This document shows, in pieces, positions 31,111 to 47,469 of a stretch of DNA of 64,000 bases. The notes below the pieces were generated by a model. That model was not told the origin of the DNA and ran no database searches. It worked only from the letters and a program-made list of their open reading frames with translations. Source of the stretch: Ephydatia muelleri (lineage: Eukaryota; Porifera; Demospongiae; Spongillida; Spongillidae). Each line of letters opens with the position of its first letter. The stretch's first letter is position 1. The translations under genes and the position numbers were made by a program. The DNA lies in the NCBI GenBank assembly GCA_013339895.1, contig JABACO010000001.1, forward strand, positions 14,883,604 through 14,947,603. The letters are read 5' to 3'.

Positions 31111-31713
31111 ATGTGCTGTACCATGATGGGAATGCTCCCCGTATCCTGGTAGGGAAACTAAAGATGGTACCTGTATTTATTTTAAGAACACAAACCAAGA
31201 CATGACGATCATGAAGACTGGAGAGTATAATCTCCCATTACCCAATCATAATGCACGTTGATCATGGTTTTAACGGATGTTGCATTTCCATCTTAAGCCC
31301 TCAATGATGCGTTAGGAGCAAGTGTGCTCTACAGTGGAGCCCTCTGCACGGCACACACCATCAAGCCACTAACAAGCCCCATCGAGCTGTTGCACGTCAG
31401 AATCAACAGCACTTGGGTCCTCCAGTAGTGCCAAGAAGAAAACTAGCATCCAATAATACAGCCACTGTAGATGCAGAGCCCATATAATCCCAACCCATGT
31501 ACTGTATGTGCATGCATCACATCAATGAACACAAATATGGAAGGCATAGTGCCATCAAGGACACTCCAATACCCTCCAAATGGATATCAATCATCCATTA
31601 GACAATCCATCCCTCCATTGGGCCTCATCAAAGACCACACCTCCAAGGAGGACATACAATATGATCACCCCCACCGTACAACCCCTTTTAATGCACACCC
31701 ACATGATCTCATA

Positions 31714-31890
31714 CAACAAAGTTGTATGAGATCACGTGGGTGTAGTCATGGCAACATAATCTCTGTAGTCATGGCAACAAAGAGAGCACATGATCCCAAC
31801 ATCTACACAGCAACGTGTGGCCACAACCACATGGGGCTACAAATAACCAAAAAGCCAAGGCTTGGTACACAACATTATAACACAGCAACA
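31714..31890. repeat. Interspersed repeat, second copy at 35203-35330
   Basis: GTAGTCATGGCAACAAAGAG through AAATAACCAAAAAGCCAAG is shared. The 35203 copy abuts the truncated MCM2 Walker B exon, so its insertion or recombination may have removed the Walker A exon. Confidence 0.75.
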
Positions 31891-31895
31891 TCACA

Positions 31896-31947
31896 TGTAC
31901 ATGGCACAATGCACACACACACACACACACGTATGTGTGCGTGTGTG

Positions 31948-31978
<31 letters not shown>

Positions 31979-32064
31979 TTCTGTGTGTGTGTGTGTGTGT
32001 GTGTGGAAGTGTGGTAAGTACCTGTTAGTGTGTTTGTGTGTGTGAGTGTGTCTTGTGTGTTCAA

Positions 32065-32095
<31 letters not shown>

Positions 32096-32759
32096 TACAC
32101 TAATAGGCACTGTCATGAAATGAATGTGATCTTGACTTTATACAGTACATGTATGTTTAGGCACCTACATGTAAACTGTGACACATGTAGGTGCCTAAAC
32201 ATACATGCACTATATCACATTCATTGCATGACAGTGCCTATTGGTGTGTATGTGTGTGTGTGTGTGTTAGGTGCCATGCATTAAAGTACCACAAGACATT
32301 CTCTGCAAGTGTGTCCAGTTACATCAAAGTAGCCACAAGACCTCCCACTTGTTAACATTTGTATACCTTGGTGTTTTATTCATGAATGTAAAATATGAAT
32401 TGAACACACAATACACATGCACACACAGGCACATACCACACTTCCATACGCACGCGCGCACACACACACACACACAACTACATAGCCACACTTCCACACA
32501 CACGCACATGCATGTACTAAGTCTAGATCACATTTATTTCATGACAGTGCCTATTGCTATGTGTGTGTGTGTGTTTGAGTGCCACTGCGTGTCCGTATGT
32601 GTGTGTATGTATGTGTGTGTGTGTATGTGATGCATGCATTGAAGTACCCACAAGACCTTCCCTGAAAGTACAGGTCATGATTGACCTGTAGTGAATACTA
32701 ACATCAACGTACATGTACTCACACGACCTCCCTCTCTGTTAAATTTCACCTACAAATGT

Positions 32760-32829
<70 letters not shown>

Positions 32830-33065
32830 GTGATTCAGTGTGTGTGTGTATGTATTGTTGTTCAATTCCTTTTTTACATTCATGAATAAAACACCAAGGT
32901 CTGCAAAAGTTGGAAGGTGAAATTTAACAAGAGGGAAGTCTTGTGGGTACTTTGATGTTAGTTTTTACTACTGGACAATCATGACCTACACTTGCAACAC
33001 ACACACACAACACACACACTTAAACACACATTTACACTTACACACACACACCACATCAATCACTT

Positions 33066-33117
<52 letters not shown>

Positions 33118-33434
33118 CCATACAATAAAGTACACACAAGAGCTTCCCTGCAAGTGTACATGTAGGTCATGATTGACTTTTACATGTAGTGAAAACTAAT
33201 ATCAAAGTACCCACAAGACCTCCTCCCTCTTGTTAAATTTCACCTTCTAATGTAGTCATTAGACCTTGGTGTTTGATTCATGAATGTAAAAAAGGGATTG
33301 AACACACAATAGACACACTTCCACACACACACACACACACACACACACTTCACACACTTCCGCACACACAAACACACATACATGTAGCTTCCACACACAC
33401 ACACACACACTTCACACACTTCCGCACACACACA

Positions 33435-33514
<80 letters not shown>

Positions 33515-33670
33515 AATCACTTTTCACAGAGGTACTCCTGCATGGGTACTACAGTATAATGGGATCTACATGTACCTGTCATAACAGTGACACATGTAGG
33601 GCCTAAACATGCATGCACTAAGTCTAGAATACATTAATTTCATGACGGTGCCTTGCTATGTTGTGTGCGT
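31896..33670. repeat. Array of CA/GT repeats with a repeated 150-200 bp module (4 copies, 1 inverted)
   Basis: A module with CATTGAAGTACCCACAAGACC and CTTGGTGTTTTATTCATGAA occurs at about 32278-32410, 32625-32770, 32868-32990 (inverted) and 33115-33310. Between copies are (CA)n at 32761-32825 and 33434-33512 and (GA)n at 33069-33113. A palindrome at about 32101-32252 (ATAGGCACTGTCATG arms) has relatives at 32535 and 33570-33660. Confidence 0.8.
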
Positions 33671-33699
33671 GGTGAATGTGTGTGTGTGAAGTGCCAAGC

Positions 33700-34120
33700 A
33701 TTACCTGGCAAACATCAAAGTGCCCACAGGACCCAAGTTTGTAGTGCAATCTGGCAGTGTTGGTTTTGAAGAAGGAAATCTTCAGCAAAAGAACCCAGAG
33801 CATTTTATCTAAGATTCTAGAAGCCTGAAATGTTCTCTACACAGCTATTCGTAGGCACTGAGAATCAGTGTATTTGTCATGGGTGTTGTTTGCTTTCAAA
33901 AGAGATGCCTCTAGCTCTGCAGCAGCACCAGAGATTATTTGCACAATGGTTGCCAGTATCCCACTCAATGAACGAACACATTGCCTTGCATTCTCATTTG
34001 CTGGACATGCCAAAACACCTCCAAATGCTCTACAAATGAACATGTATTGTACAGATAAAAGTGTTTGAATGCCTTGTGACAGTCATCAGCCCAATGGGTT
34101 TCAGCAGTAGATCTAAGCAA
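33700..34120. other. Noncoding in the MCM2 region
   Basis: No supported feature. Overlapping short frames on both strands have no domain. Confidence 0.4.
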
Positions 34121-35202
34121 ATGGCCAACACACGTGTACTGAATCTTAAAAGCAGTCACACAAGACCATCAATACATGTAGCAGGCAGTTATTTGTACAC
34201 ACATACACTGTATGCATAGAAGTTTTAACATGTCACCCCCACACACACACACACAAACATGCACACATACACTGTATACCTCTCTCTCCCCATCCACCCT
34301 CATTTACCTATGCTGAGCAGTCGAGCATACAAATACATGTTCCATAAATAAATATTGAGCACATATGCATACACACTTAAGTCACACACACCCTTCCATC
34401 CACCCTTTTAATCTACAATCCCCACTCTCTCTCTCCTCCCTCCCTACCTTTCACATATTCCTCATGAGGGCAAACTTGTGTGTGTCAATGAAGCTCTCCA
34501 GCTGCACCCTGATGGCCATGTTCACGTACTTCCTCAGGTGGATGCGAGCATAGAGAACCCTAAATGTACATGTATATGTATGGAACTAGATATTAATTTT
34601 ATTAGCTACAGAGATTATGTTGGGCAATAGGACTACTGACGCCTGTAGTTTCTATTCAGTACACCATTATTAGCTCACATTCTCTGAGAAGGTCAGGGAA
34701 GGGTCGTACCTCCCTCCTAGGGGGTTAGATGATGGAGCAACGTGCCTGCAGAGAGGTCACGATGCCAGCCTTGGAGATGGAGATGCTCTGTTGCTCCATG
34801 GCCTCGTGGATGCTGGTCCTGTCCTGATCGTTCATCTGGGGGTGTGCACCAATTAGAACATGCATGTCACGCTTAAGTGTGCCTTGATATGCATGTATGA
34901 ATGTTTGTTAGGGAGAGAGGGCTGAGGAGTGGGGGGAGGCTCCAGGGAGGGAGAGGGAGGGAGGGAGAGGGAGGGAGACCTAATGTAATAATAATGTGTA
35001 TTCGACTCAATAGCTAAAAACCGTTAATTATTAATTGGGTGTGCATTTCTTTTGCCGGCCCACCCACCTTGTCAAACTCATCGATGAGACACACACCCTT
35101 ATCAGCCAGCACCAGTGCCCCTGCCTCCAGGGTCCACTCCTTCGTGACGAGACTCGTCAGCATGTACATGTAAGCCGTCAGACCCACATGTGGTGGCCCC
35201 CT

Positions 35203-35668
35203 GTAGTCATGGCAACAAAGAGAGCACATGATCCCAACAGTACCATGTGACCACACCCACATCGGGCTACAAATAACCAAAAAGCCAAGACTTGGTACAT
35301 ATAACACGAATGTACATAGAAGCATCATGACTGAGTTACGAGACTACAGCTATTCGTTTAGAGACAACACTTGCAGTTGGTTATGCCACGAGGTAGCTGT
35401 GTCAGTCCATCAAATAACACAGTATTAAAAGATGTGAAACATCGAAGAATATAGGGTCCTACTTAGATAACCATGTAACCATACTACATACATGTACAAC
35501 TGTATGTGTAGTGCAAAACAAGATGGCTTCCAAACGCAGGGCAACAAGTCTGTATCCAACATGTCTGATTATTATCACATAGCAACACCACATGTACATG
35601 TACACTGCATAGCACACAACACACCATGTACACACACACACACGCACACACACACACACATGACCCAC
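35203..35668. other. Intron where the MCM2 Walker A exon is expected
   Basis: Holds the interspersed repeat (35203-35330) and unique sequence. No frame encoding GDPGTAKS or the preceding IYGHEDIKRG is present. Confidence 0.6.
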
Positions 35669-40374
<4,706 letters not shown>

Positions 40375-40591
40375 TATAGTGTAATTCCCGCCTTTTGGCA
40401 AACGGACGATTATTGCTTTGCATTAGTTAACTATTTACGGCTGACCAAAATTACTGAATGATTGACAATCTATCGAAAGACAATGACATGTTTTGCAAAT
40501 TGGTGGCGTGAGAAAATTGCGTAGAATATTTCTGGATATTCAGTTAATTGTGGTTCTATTATCTATGGACACACACCAGCTCAGGGGCGGA

Positions 40592-40595
<4 letters not shown>
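40375..40595. promoter_or_regulatory. Upstream region of MCM2 (putative promoter)
   Basis: 220 bp 5' of the MCM2 ATG on the minus strand. No clear TATA box. Inferred from position only. Confidence 0.3.

Positions 40596-40625
<30 letters not shown>
40596..40625. repeat. Run of 30 G
   Basis: Homopolymer following CAGGGGCGGATTTA. Length is likely imprecise. CGGATTTAGG resembles the start of some hAT/LINE-like repeats, but no partner end was found. Confidence 0.9.
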
Positions 40626-40626
<1 letters not shown>

Positions 40627-40642
40627 CCAGGAAGTTCGGACC

Positions 40643-40735
40643 TAGTCTCGTACCCAGACCCAAATGTACGTAACGATGATCAGCGCTTACAGTATGACGT
40701 CATGTACGTTATGTCATACTGTAAGCGATGCTATT
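40643..40735. repeat. Partial MITE of the CTCGTACCCAGACC family with hairpin
   Basis: Left end TCTCGTACCCAGACCC followed by a hairpin (GCTTACAGTATGACGTC against its complement). The right terminus is missing. Confidence 0.6.
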
Positions 40736-40816
40736 ACATAACAATAAAATGGAACAGAAAGAAATTACAAAACAAGAAAAAAATTCAAAGAAAGACACAA
40801 AAACGAATGCTAAAGC

Positions 40817-41200
40817 CTATTGCATGACTGTAAGAAGTGATGCCCCATCATCAAAGCCTAGTCCACTCCTCCACTTTACCCTAGATCCTCTTAAACATAA
40901 GCTTGATGCTCGAACCAGGGCAAATAAAAATCGAGCTCTGACGAATGCACATGTTTCTGCATATGATATTTGGCTGCTATGCTGGTAGCCATGCATGTGC
41001 TTCAAAAAATGTTCTGCCTCTCTGTAGAGAAGCCCATCAACGGATGTTATAAAAGGAGTAAATGTACCTCGCTTATCTTCCACTGCCTTTTTATATAGCT
41101 TCTTTCTTAGAGCCCCTGTGTCCAAAATTTGTTCTGGTGTTCGATGCAGGTTTGATGGTGCATGGTGTGTCTGTGTCAATGACTTTTATATCAAACAACG
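40817..41200 (-). pseudogene. Retroelement polyprotein C-terminal fragment
   Basis: 120-residue minus frame with FTPFITSVDGLLYREAEHFL, FVRARFLFALVRASSLCLRG and SRVKWRSGLGFDDGA. I associate this ending with reverse-transcriptase proteins of invertebrate retroelements, as in the fragment at 63549-64000. No RT catalytic motif is left. Confidence 0.45.
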
Positions 41201-42590
41201 GGAGGAGCAGTAAGTACATACATGCAATGTTACAGTTTCTGTATCAAACTAGCACATGCTTAAAAGCAGTCTCACACTAACACAGAACTTCATTTTAAAC
41301 AGGCAATTTCACACACGTGTACACACCACATACACACACATGCTCAGAAACAATCTCACACTAACACAGAACTTCATTTCATTTTAATTTTAACAGGCAA
41401 TGCTATCAAGAATTTTTTTATATCTTTGATGCCAAGTTCAAAGGTGCCAGAAGAACTATAAAAGTGCACATCCAAGAACACCACATGTTGGATTGCATTC
41501 GTTTCCACCTCACTGAATGTGGGTTGATGGATGAGAAGGGGGCCGAGTCTATCCACTCCTAGCCTTGCAGCTACGTATAAAACCATCCCTGATCCAATAG
41601 ACAGGCTGAAGTGCATTATGAAGGAACACTACTTAAAGATCTCTTTTCAAATTCAGAGTGCCACACCTTAAGCTTACGTAGATGCAATCATAGAGTAAAG
41701 ACCTTACGGAACGGGATTCGAAACGCTACATGTACATCCATTCCCATAGAGTGCAATATTTCATCATCGTTCCGCATGAATATGATTTTTAAAATTCTAT
41801 TGAGGCACGATTATGAAACTGGCTTGAGCCAGAGATAATATATATATTATCTCTGCTTGAGCAGAGACACCAAAGGTAGGGATAAAGCTTGTAAAAATAG
41901 TTTACAAGCTTGTCTACGCTTCCAAAAGAACTAGCTTTTAGATGTTGCATCTGGCTTATACAATAGTCAAAACAATCGGAAGTGACGAATTACTGTGGCA
42001 ATGTGGAACAGGTTTAAGGGTTATGAACTAGTTGTGTAGCAAGGGCAGATACGGTCGTGTGGCGTAGGGTACGTTGCAAACGTTTAGCTGTAATGGTTAT
42101 AAAGATACAGAGCTTCAAAGTCAAATTTACTCCTTTTTGACCTCTATCGGCTCTCGGACTCTTGTAGACTCGCGATACAACACTAAAGCTTCTAAATAGT
42201 TTTTTCAACAACTAAAAAGATCGATGGATGGCGTGGTGCGTGTTGCAAATTTTTGCTATAGTATTGTTTCGAAAGATACTTGGTTTTGTATAGGCTACAT
42301 TAATTGCATGATTAACGCGCGTTCTTCTTGTGCATTGCCGATACAGGATGCACCGACAAGGACGGTTATCAAGAACCATGCCAGGAAGTACGAATACGTA
42401 AATGTCAAATGCAGTGCTCTGACTGTGTCCATCGGCATTGACGTCTGCGTGAGGGCAAGAGTGGCCAACCTGAAGCAGCAGCTGAGCCAAATGTCTATTG
42501 TAGAGACACTTCTTCCAACTGGTATGTTTTGATCTCCTAACAGGCCTTGCGTTTGAAAATCAATTCGTATTGCATAGGTTGGTTCCGAGT
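41200..42590. other. Unassigned; short frames only
   Basis: A minus frame at 41374-41616 (MHFSLSIGSGMVLYVAARL…) and a plus frame at 42224-42532 show no domain I know. A hairpin AGAGATAATATATATATTATC lies at 41831-41855. 42224-42532 could be an upstream exon of the MULE-like gene. Confidence 0.3.
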
Positions 42591-42594
42591 AGGA

Positions 42595-43395
42595 AATTTG
42601 GATTTTGGACAGGGAGCCGCTATGAAAAAGAGACGTTTGTGAAGCTGTGGAGAAGAGACTCCAGAACAGTGCAAGCAGCTAAGAAACGCGTGACTAAACA
42701 TCTAAGCATTGAATGACATCAAGTATTACGAGGTCACATATGCTTGCATCCACGGTGGAAAAAAGTTTAAGCCCCGTGGTAAAGGACAGCGCCAAACGTC
42801 GTAAGTGGATTTGACTTATGTGTATACAGTACCGGCTCGGTCATAGAGAAACTTCGCAGCTCGATCATAGAGAAAAAAAAGCGTATACATTGATGGTTAC
42901 CAATGTATACGGTTTATTTTCTTTATGATCGAGCTGCGAATTTTCTCTTTGACCGAGCCGGTACTGTACTTAAAATAATTTCTTTTGCATCATAAAAGAA
43001 CATTCAGGCAGAACTGCCCTATGGAACTGTCTCTTCGCGCATCTGAGGGAAATTATCTAGAGGTCAAAAGTTTCAATCCCAGTCATAATCACGAGACGAA
43101 AAAGGTTGGTATTTGGTAGATTATTAGTGCAATGTACTTTCTATTCATGTCTTCTTTAAACCCTTCAGAAATTTTTTGACATCGTACCACATAATAGAAG
43201 ATTGACTCCTGGGGAATTAAAAGATGTGCAGAACCTATTGAGTCTGAAAGCAAACAAAAAGATGATAAGATTGAAAAGACTTCAGGCAAGAAGGTGACAC
43301 TAAAAGACCTGTCAAATATTTCTACCAAGCAGAAGAGTACCTCTACAAGAAATGATCTGAAGGAAACTGTTACCCAACTGACAGAGATGTATGGT
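42595..43395 (+). pseudogene. FAR1-like N-terminal domain of a MULE/ZSWIM-type gene
   Basis: Exons read YEKETFVKLWRRDSRTVQAA (about 42620-42700), then after a one-base shift DIKYYEVTYACIHGGKKFK to a gtaagt donor near 42800. Next come TFRQNCPMELSLRASEGNYL and PSHNHE (about 43003-43105), and RLTPGELKDVQNLLSLKANK with another shift into GKKVTLKDLSN (about 43168-43393). The CIHGG…C…HNHE pattern is the FAR1/WRKY-GCM1-like zinc fold found N-terminal to MULE transposases and ZSWIM1/3. At least two frameshifts make it non-functional. A 144-bp MITE occupies the intron at 42825-42968. Confidence 0.65.
42825..42968. mobile_element. 144-bp palindromic MITE
   Basis: Ends TACAGTACCGGCTCGGTCA inverted. Internal arms share GCAGCTCGATCATA. 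Confidence 0.85.
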
Positions 43396-43454
43396 TAGTC
43401 CATACAATGTTAAAATCTAAAACTGGTAACCTAACTGCTCGTTTTATACATGTA

Positions 43455-44690
43455 GGTGCATGTGTAGATGTTATTGTGGACAATGACAATGTCCTTCAGG
43501 GGATATTTTTCCAGGATAATGAGATGAAGCACTCTTTCACTTGCTATCCCGAGCTTCTCTTATAGATGCAACATACAAACTACTGGTATTGCGATTCCCA
43601 CTTTTTTTGATGTTGATTGAGGATGGGAATGGGCAGAGTATAATTGTAGCATCTAGCTTTCCTGGCACTAAATGAGACAGAAGCCACATTTTCAAAAATG
43701 GTTGCATTATTTATAAAGCATAATCCACAGTGAGAATCTGTTACAGTCATAATGGCTGACAAAGATTTGACAGAACGTACGGTACTTGCAGAACAGTTTC
43801 CATCAGCACAGCTTCTAATTTGCTTGTTCCACACATTACGGTCATTTCGACAAGAGATGACCCAGGAGAAGATGGGCAAAACTGCTGGAAAGAGAATTTA
43901 TTGCCTGAAATACTGCAACAAATGGCATACTCAAAAGACACAGATGAATACATGGAGTTGTACAATGATTTTCAGAGAAATGCACCAGTATAGTTTTTGA
44001 CTACTTCAATGAGCAGTGGCACTCAATCAGAGACCAGTGGACTTTAGGAGCAAAATGTGCTGCAGGAAACTTTTTTAACAATACAAGCAATAGAATTGAA
44101 AGTATAAATGCTAAACTTAAATCAGTTATATCCAAGTACTCTGAATCATTGGAAGAATTTGTGGACAATCTCTTTTTGATTATGAACATATTTAGGCGTG
44201 AAAGAGATCACAAAGCTGCATATTGTTCTCAGAAGGTGCCTACATCATCTTACATAGCAGCAGCTGATCCAAATTTATCCCATTATATGAAACATTTAAC
44301 TCCGTATGCATTCAGATTTGTACAGAAACAATTTGAGTTGAAACAAATGTGTTGCCATTATTTTACATCAAGAAGATTCAGTGTGTTTTGACCTAAAAAC
44401 ACAGGATAGATCTGAACAAATCTACAAAAATGTAACAACCGCCAGTTGTTCTTGCAATTTCTGGTTATCCATGAGACTGCTGTGTTGTCATATTTTATTT
44501 GTGTGAGAGAGTGCATCTTTGTGAAGAGGTCTTATGTGATCGTCGATGGACACTTGAATACTATAAATGTTGTCACTCGTTGCTTTGTTCTGAAAGTCCC
44601 AAAATGCCATCAGCAAGTATCACTGAGGTTCCTTCAAAGAAAAACAGCAAAGTGTTATCACAGGTACATAACATGTATTTTTCACTAGCT
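43455..44690 (+). pseudogene. MULE transposase domain and SWIM zinc finger
   Basis: The plus-strand exon after tacatgtag reads GACVDVIVDNDNVLQGIFFQ, a frame change, then IDATYKLLVLRFPLFLMLIE (first catalytic Asp), ALNETEATFSKMVALF, and MADKDLTERTVLAEQFPSAQ (second Asp) with LLICLFHTLRSF. A further frame gives NTSNRIESINAKLKSVI (catalytic Glu, about 44080). The SWIM finger follows: ASCSCNFWLSMRLLCCHI near 44440-44500, with TGA replacing Arg, then LCDRRWTLEYYKC. The order MULE then SWIM with FAR1-like N-terminus matches ZSWIM3-like proteins. At least three frameshifts and one stop. Confidence 0.7.
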
Positions 44691-45800
44691 TTTCAATCAA
44701 TTATTATTCTGTTTGAGAAGTTTAGAAAAGCATCAACTATAGCTACCCAGTTAGCTGCACTTGTTTCTGAATGTTCTGGTGTGGAATTTCAAAGTCGATG
44801 TGAACTACAAAACAACTGTTACATGCCTGGGAGCAGAAAATTAATGTTAAACTTGATACAGTTGCAGGTATTTCCAACGATCCCCCAGTTTATAACAATT
44901 ACTAAGGTTTTATTTTGAGGAACTATTCTTCAGTGCTGCACTGATATATTTGAATTAAAACATGCAAGGTAGCATTTGTGTCTGATGTGTACATTTCCTT
45001 TCAGATGCAGCAAACAGTGACTTCGGAAAGCCCACCAACACTGATGACAGCATTGATCTTGTGACTGAATTAGTCTGTGATCCCTTAAGTGTGTCGTTTG
45101 AGGGGGAGCTAGCAGGTGACACCCACAAGCTTGTCAAAAACTCAGTTGTACTAGTAACAGGTATAAATGGAAAAAGTGAAAGAGAATATGATGCATTATT
45201 TATTGCCATCAATGTGATGTTTAATTCAGATGATGTGGCTTTTGCCAAGATAAAAGCTGAGGAATTCCAAGGTATGTACTTACGAATATTGAAGTGTGCT
45301 ATATATTTTGTTTATGCTGTGAATGCTACAAATGAAGGAAGTGACTGTGAATGAAGTATGTATGCACGGGATTGCATATACAATAAAATGAAATCAATAT
45401 CTAATCCTTTTAAAATGAAGATGTCTCAAGTTTTTGAGAAACAAGGCAAGGAATTTCCAGGTAAAACAATGCTGGATGTGTGTGTAAGGGGTAGAAAAAT
45501 GTTGTACGTGGATATTAGAATGTTTTATGTTTGTATATATGGTGGATCCTATGAAGGAAGAAGGTGAAAGAGAATGTGGTATGAACTCATACAACCGCAT
45601 GTTTTGAAATTATCTAAAATCTTGACTAAGGTATTGTTAAGGCTTTAGAGAAAGAAGGAATGGGATTTTCAGGTAAAAAGTATTGGAGCGAGCAAGCTGC
45701 AATGTTTATCAGAGTTAAGAATGTATTAGATGCCTGTAATTATGTGAAAGAAAGCATGAAGGTCTTAGAGAGTGAGCGAAATGTTATATAAGTTGGAGCA
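44690..45800 (+). pseudogene. Linker exons of the MULE/ZSWIM-like gene
   Basis: Short open pieces with plausible splice borders: KFRKASTIATQLAALVSECS (44719-44850) and LVTELVCDPLSVSFEGELAG to AKIKAEEFQG (45058-45270, donor gtatgt). Three later pieces begin with variants of EKxGKEFPGK/EKEGMGFSGK (45425, 45640), suggesting an internally repeated exon. No named domain. Confidence 0.35.
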
Positions 45801-46360
45801 TTTCTAGGCATAAAATTGCCACCTGCTGTTCGGAAGAGAGGTAGGCCCAAAGGCCATGAAGCTATAGTTATTGGTCTGCCTTGGAAGGGTCACACTTTGA
45901 GAAACAAACCAAAGCCATTTTGTAAACTCCACACATCAGAGAAGGAGATAAGTAAGTTGACTATTTAGATGCTAATTGTTTGCACTGTCTGCTTAGTTAT
46001 GCTGAAGTAGTTGGTAAAGATGAATGTTGTGGCACTTATCCATAGTAACCAATTGGTCCACAAGATGAAGTAGAGGAGTGTCCTGTAAGAATTAGTGATG
46101 CTGTGTTGGACGAGAGTGTTGACATGCACATCATAAGAAAATATTGTTACGCTGCTTGGCAGAAAGTAACAGAAATAATAAAATAAAAACGAGCACTGCA
46201 TGTATTCTTCTGCCAGACTTGTCATCAAAATGCAGATGAGCATCCATCCATCTGTTGTGACACATGCCTGTGCTGGTATCACCCTCATTGTGTGGCTCTG
46301 AAATCCCAACCAAAGACAAAAAACTGGTTTTGCAGATCCTGTATGGTAGTCCATAAATGA
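45800..46360 (+). pseudogene. AT-hook and PHD-like finger
   Basis: LPPAVRKRGRPKGHEAIVIG (about 45817-45880) contains an RGRPK AT-hook. After an intron, CQTCHQNADEHPSICCDTCL followed by WYHPHC and WFCRSC (about 46210-46350) has the C4HC3 spacing of a PHD finger. This finger resembles the one closing the transposase at 21 kb. A stop interrupts just upstream (near 46184). Confidence 0.55.
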
Positions 46361-46559
46361 TGAAGACAAAGGTTGGGAGAAATGCATTCTTATTTTATCC
46401 ATCACCATGCATCTTCCATTGTTATGTTGTATGATACACATTTAGTTCCTAAAGAGTCATGTGTTGATGTGCCAGTAAGTTATTTCAGTACATTGCTGTG
46501 TGATATAGATTGCAACTAGGTTGCAGTTAATCGTTTTTCAAGTCTTGGTCTAAGAACAA

Positions 46560-47255
46560 TTGATATACAAGATCTGCAAAAGATTGGAGAAATGCTTCAA
46601 GACACCCACATGACAGCTGCTCATCTCTTAATTAAGCAACAGTTTCCACATTTCCAGGGCTGTCAGCAGACCCTTCTCTGTCAAACAAAGCAATTTGAAG
46701 CCATTACAGCCGGAGATGGTAATGAGAATTTTATGTCCTGCTATTAATATAGCACTTCAGATTTTGTATGATGGTCACCACCATTGGGTAACTATTGTGT
46801 ACATCAAGGGTGTTTTGCGGCACTATTATGACAGTGTATCAAGAGGAAGACTGACTGCAATGTTAAAGGCATCAATCACACCACTTTTTGGAAGTATTTC
46901 AACAGTCAAAGTACTAGCAATCAATTGTCCATCTGTCCAGCAACAGAAAGGAGGTTCTATGAACTGTGGTGTGTTCGAAATAGCTTATGCCTACCATGCT
47001 GCAAGAGGTGATGATGCTTCAACATTCAAGTTTGATGAATCTGGAATGAGAAATCACCTTTTGAACTGTTGGAAAGCAAACTATCTGAGTCCATTCCCTC
47101 TCACAGCTGAAACGTCAATAAAAGCAAATCCAGCATTATCACAGTACCTGTATTGTGAAATTGATGTTATACACTTCATTCTAATGTTACAATATTTCAA
47201 ACCAAATACGTTATACATGCACCTGTACTTGATGGGAGGGCTGGCTAAATGGTAA
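46560..47255 (+). pseudogene. Ulp1-like (C48) cysteine protease domain
   Basis: QDLQKIGEMLQDTHMTAAHL and FPHFQGCQQTLL (about 46567-46680) precede a frame (46695-47255) with HHWVTIVYIKGV (catalytic His), YYDSVSRG (Asp), QQQKGGSMNCGVFEIAYAYH (Gln and Cys) and DESGMRNHLLNCW. The triad order His-Asp-Gln-Cys is as in SUMO-protease-like domains carried by several invertebrate transposons. The downstream frame runs into unrelated sequence. It ends about 90 bp before the Ginger1-type element. Confidence 0.6.
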
Positions 47256-47469
47256 CGATAAAATATATACGTGCATGTAGTGTTGCTAGCACCAGTTACC
47301 AAGTTTCCATTATCAGTGTCTTACAGCGTCAGCCATTCCATCAGCCGGTGTCACGGAATAGATTATTCCCCAATAAATTCATCCCCCGGGTAATCTATTC
47401 TGGAATAGATTATCATTCCGGAATAGTTTATCATCCCTTGGAATAGATTAACCGCCTTCATAAACGCTC

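Larger units (their letters stand above)
30568..35201 (-). pseudogene. MCM2: MCM2, decayed AAA+ and C-terminal half
   Basis: Pieces in order on the minus strand: about 35068-35201 ([10 protein letters not shown]…[16 protein letters not shown] then VCLIDEFDK, the Walker B region); 34679-34835 ([20 protein letters not shown]…QARCSII); 34448-34559 ([15 protein letters not shown]…[11 protein letters not shown]); 30568-30723 (AFAHYLAYRRDNNELLLFIL…EEEFTER). Defects: no Walker A exon (GDPGTAKS) exists between 35201 and 35669. An apparent 8-bp loss in 34679-34835 turns SIIAAANP into SII then stop, although NPLGGRYDPSLTFSEN follows in another frame. The arginine-finger exons (SRFD) are absent. 34448-34559 lacks about five residues (after RKYV) and has TGA where Arg is expected (34453-34455). 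The last exon is missing. This half cannot make an MCM ATPase. Confidence 0.8.

Noticed and set aside
31769-33527. Cys-Val and His-Thr frames in CA/GT arrays
   Set aside because: Dinucleotide repeat translation only.
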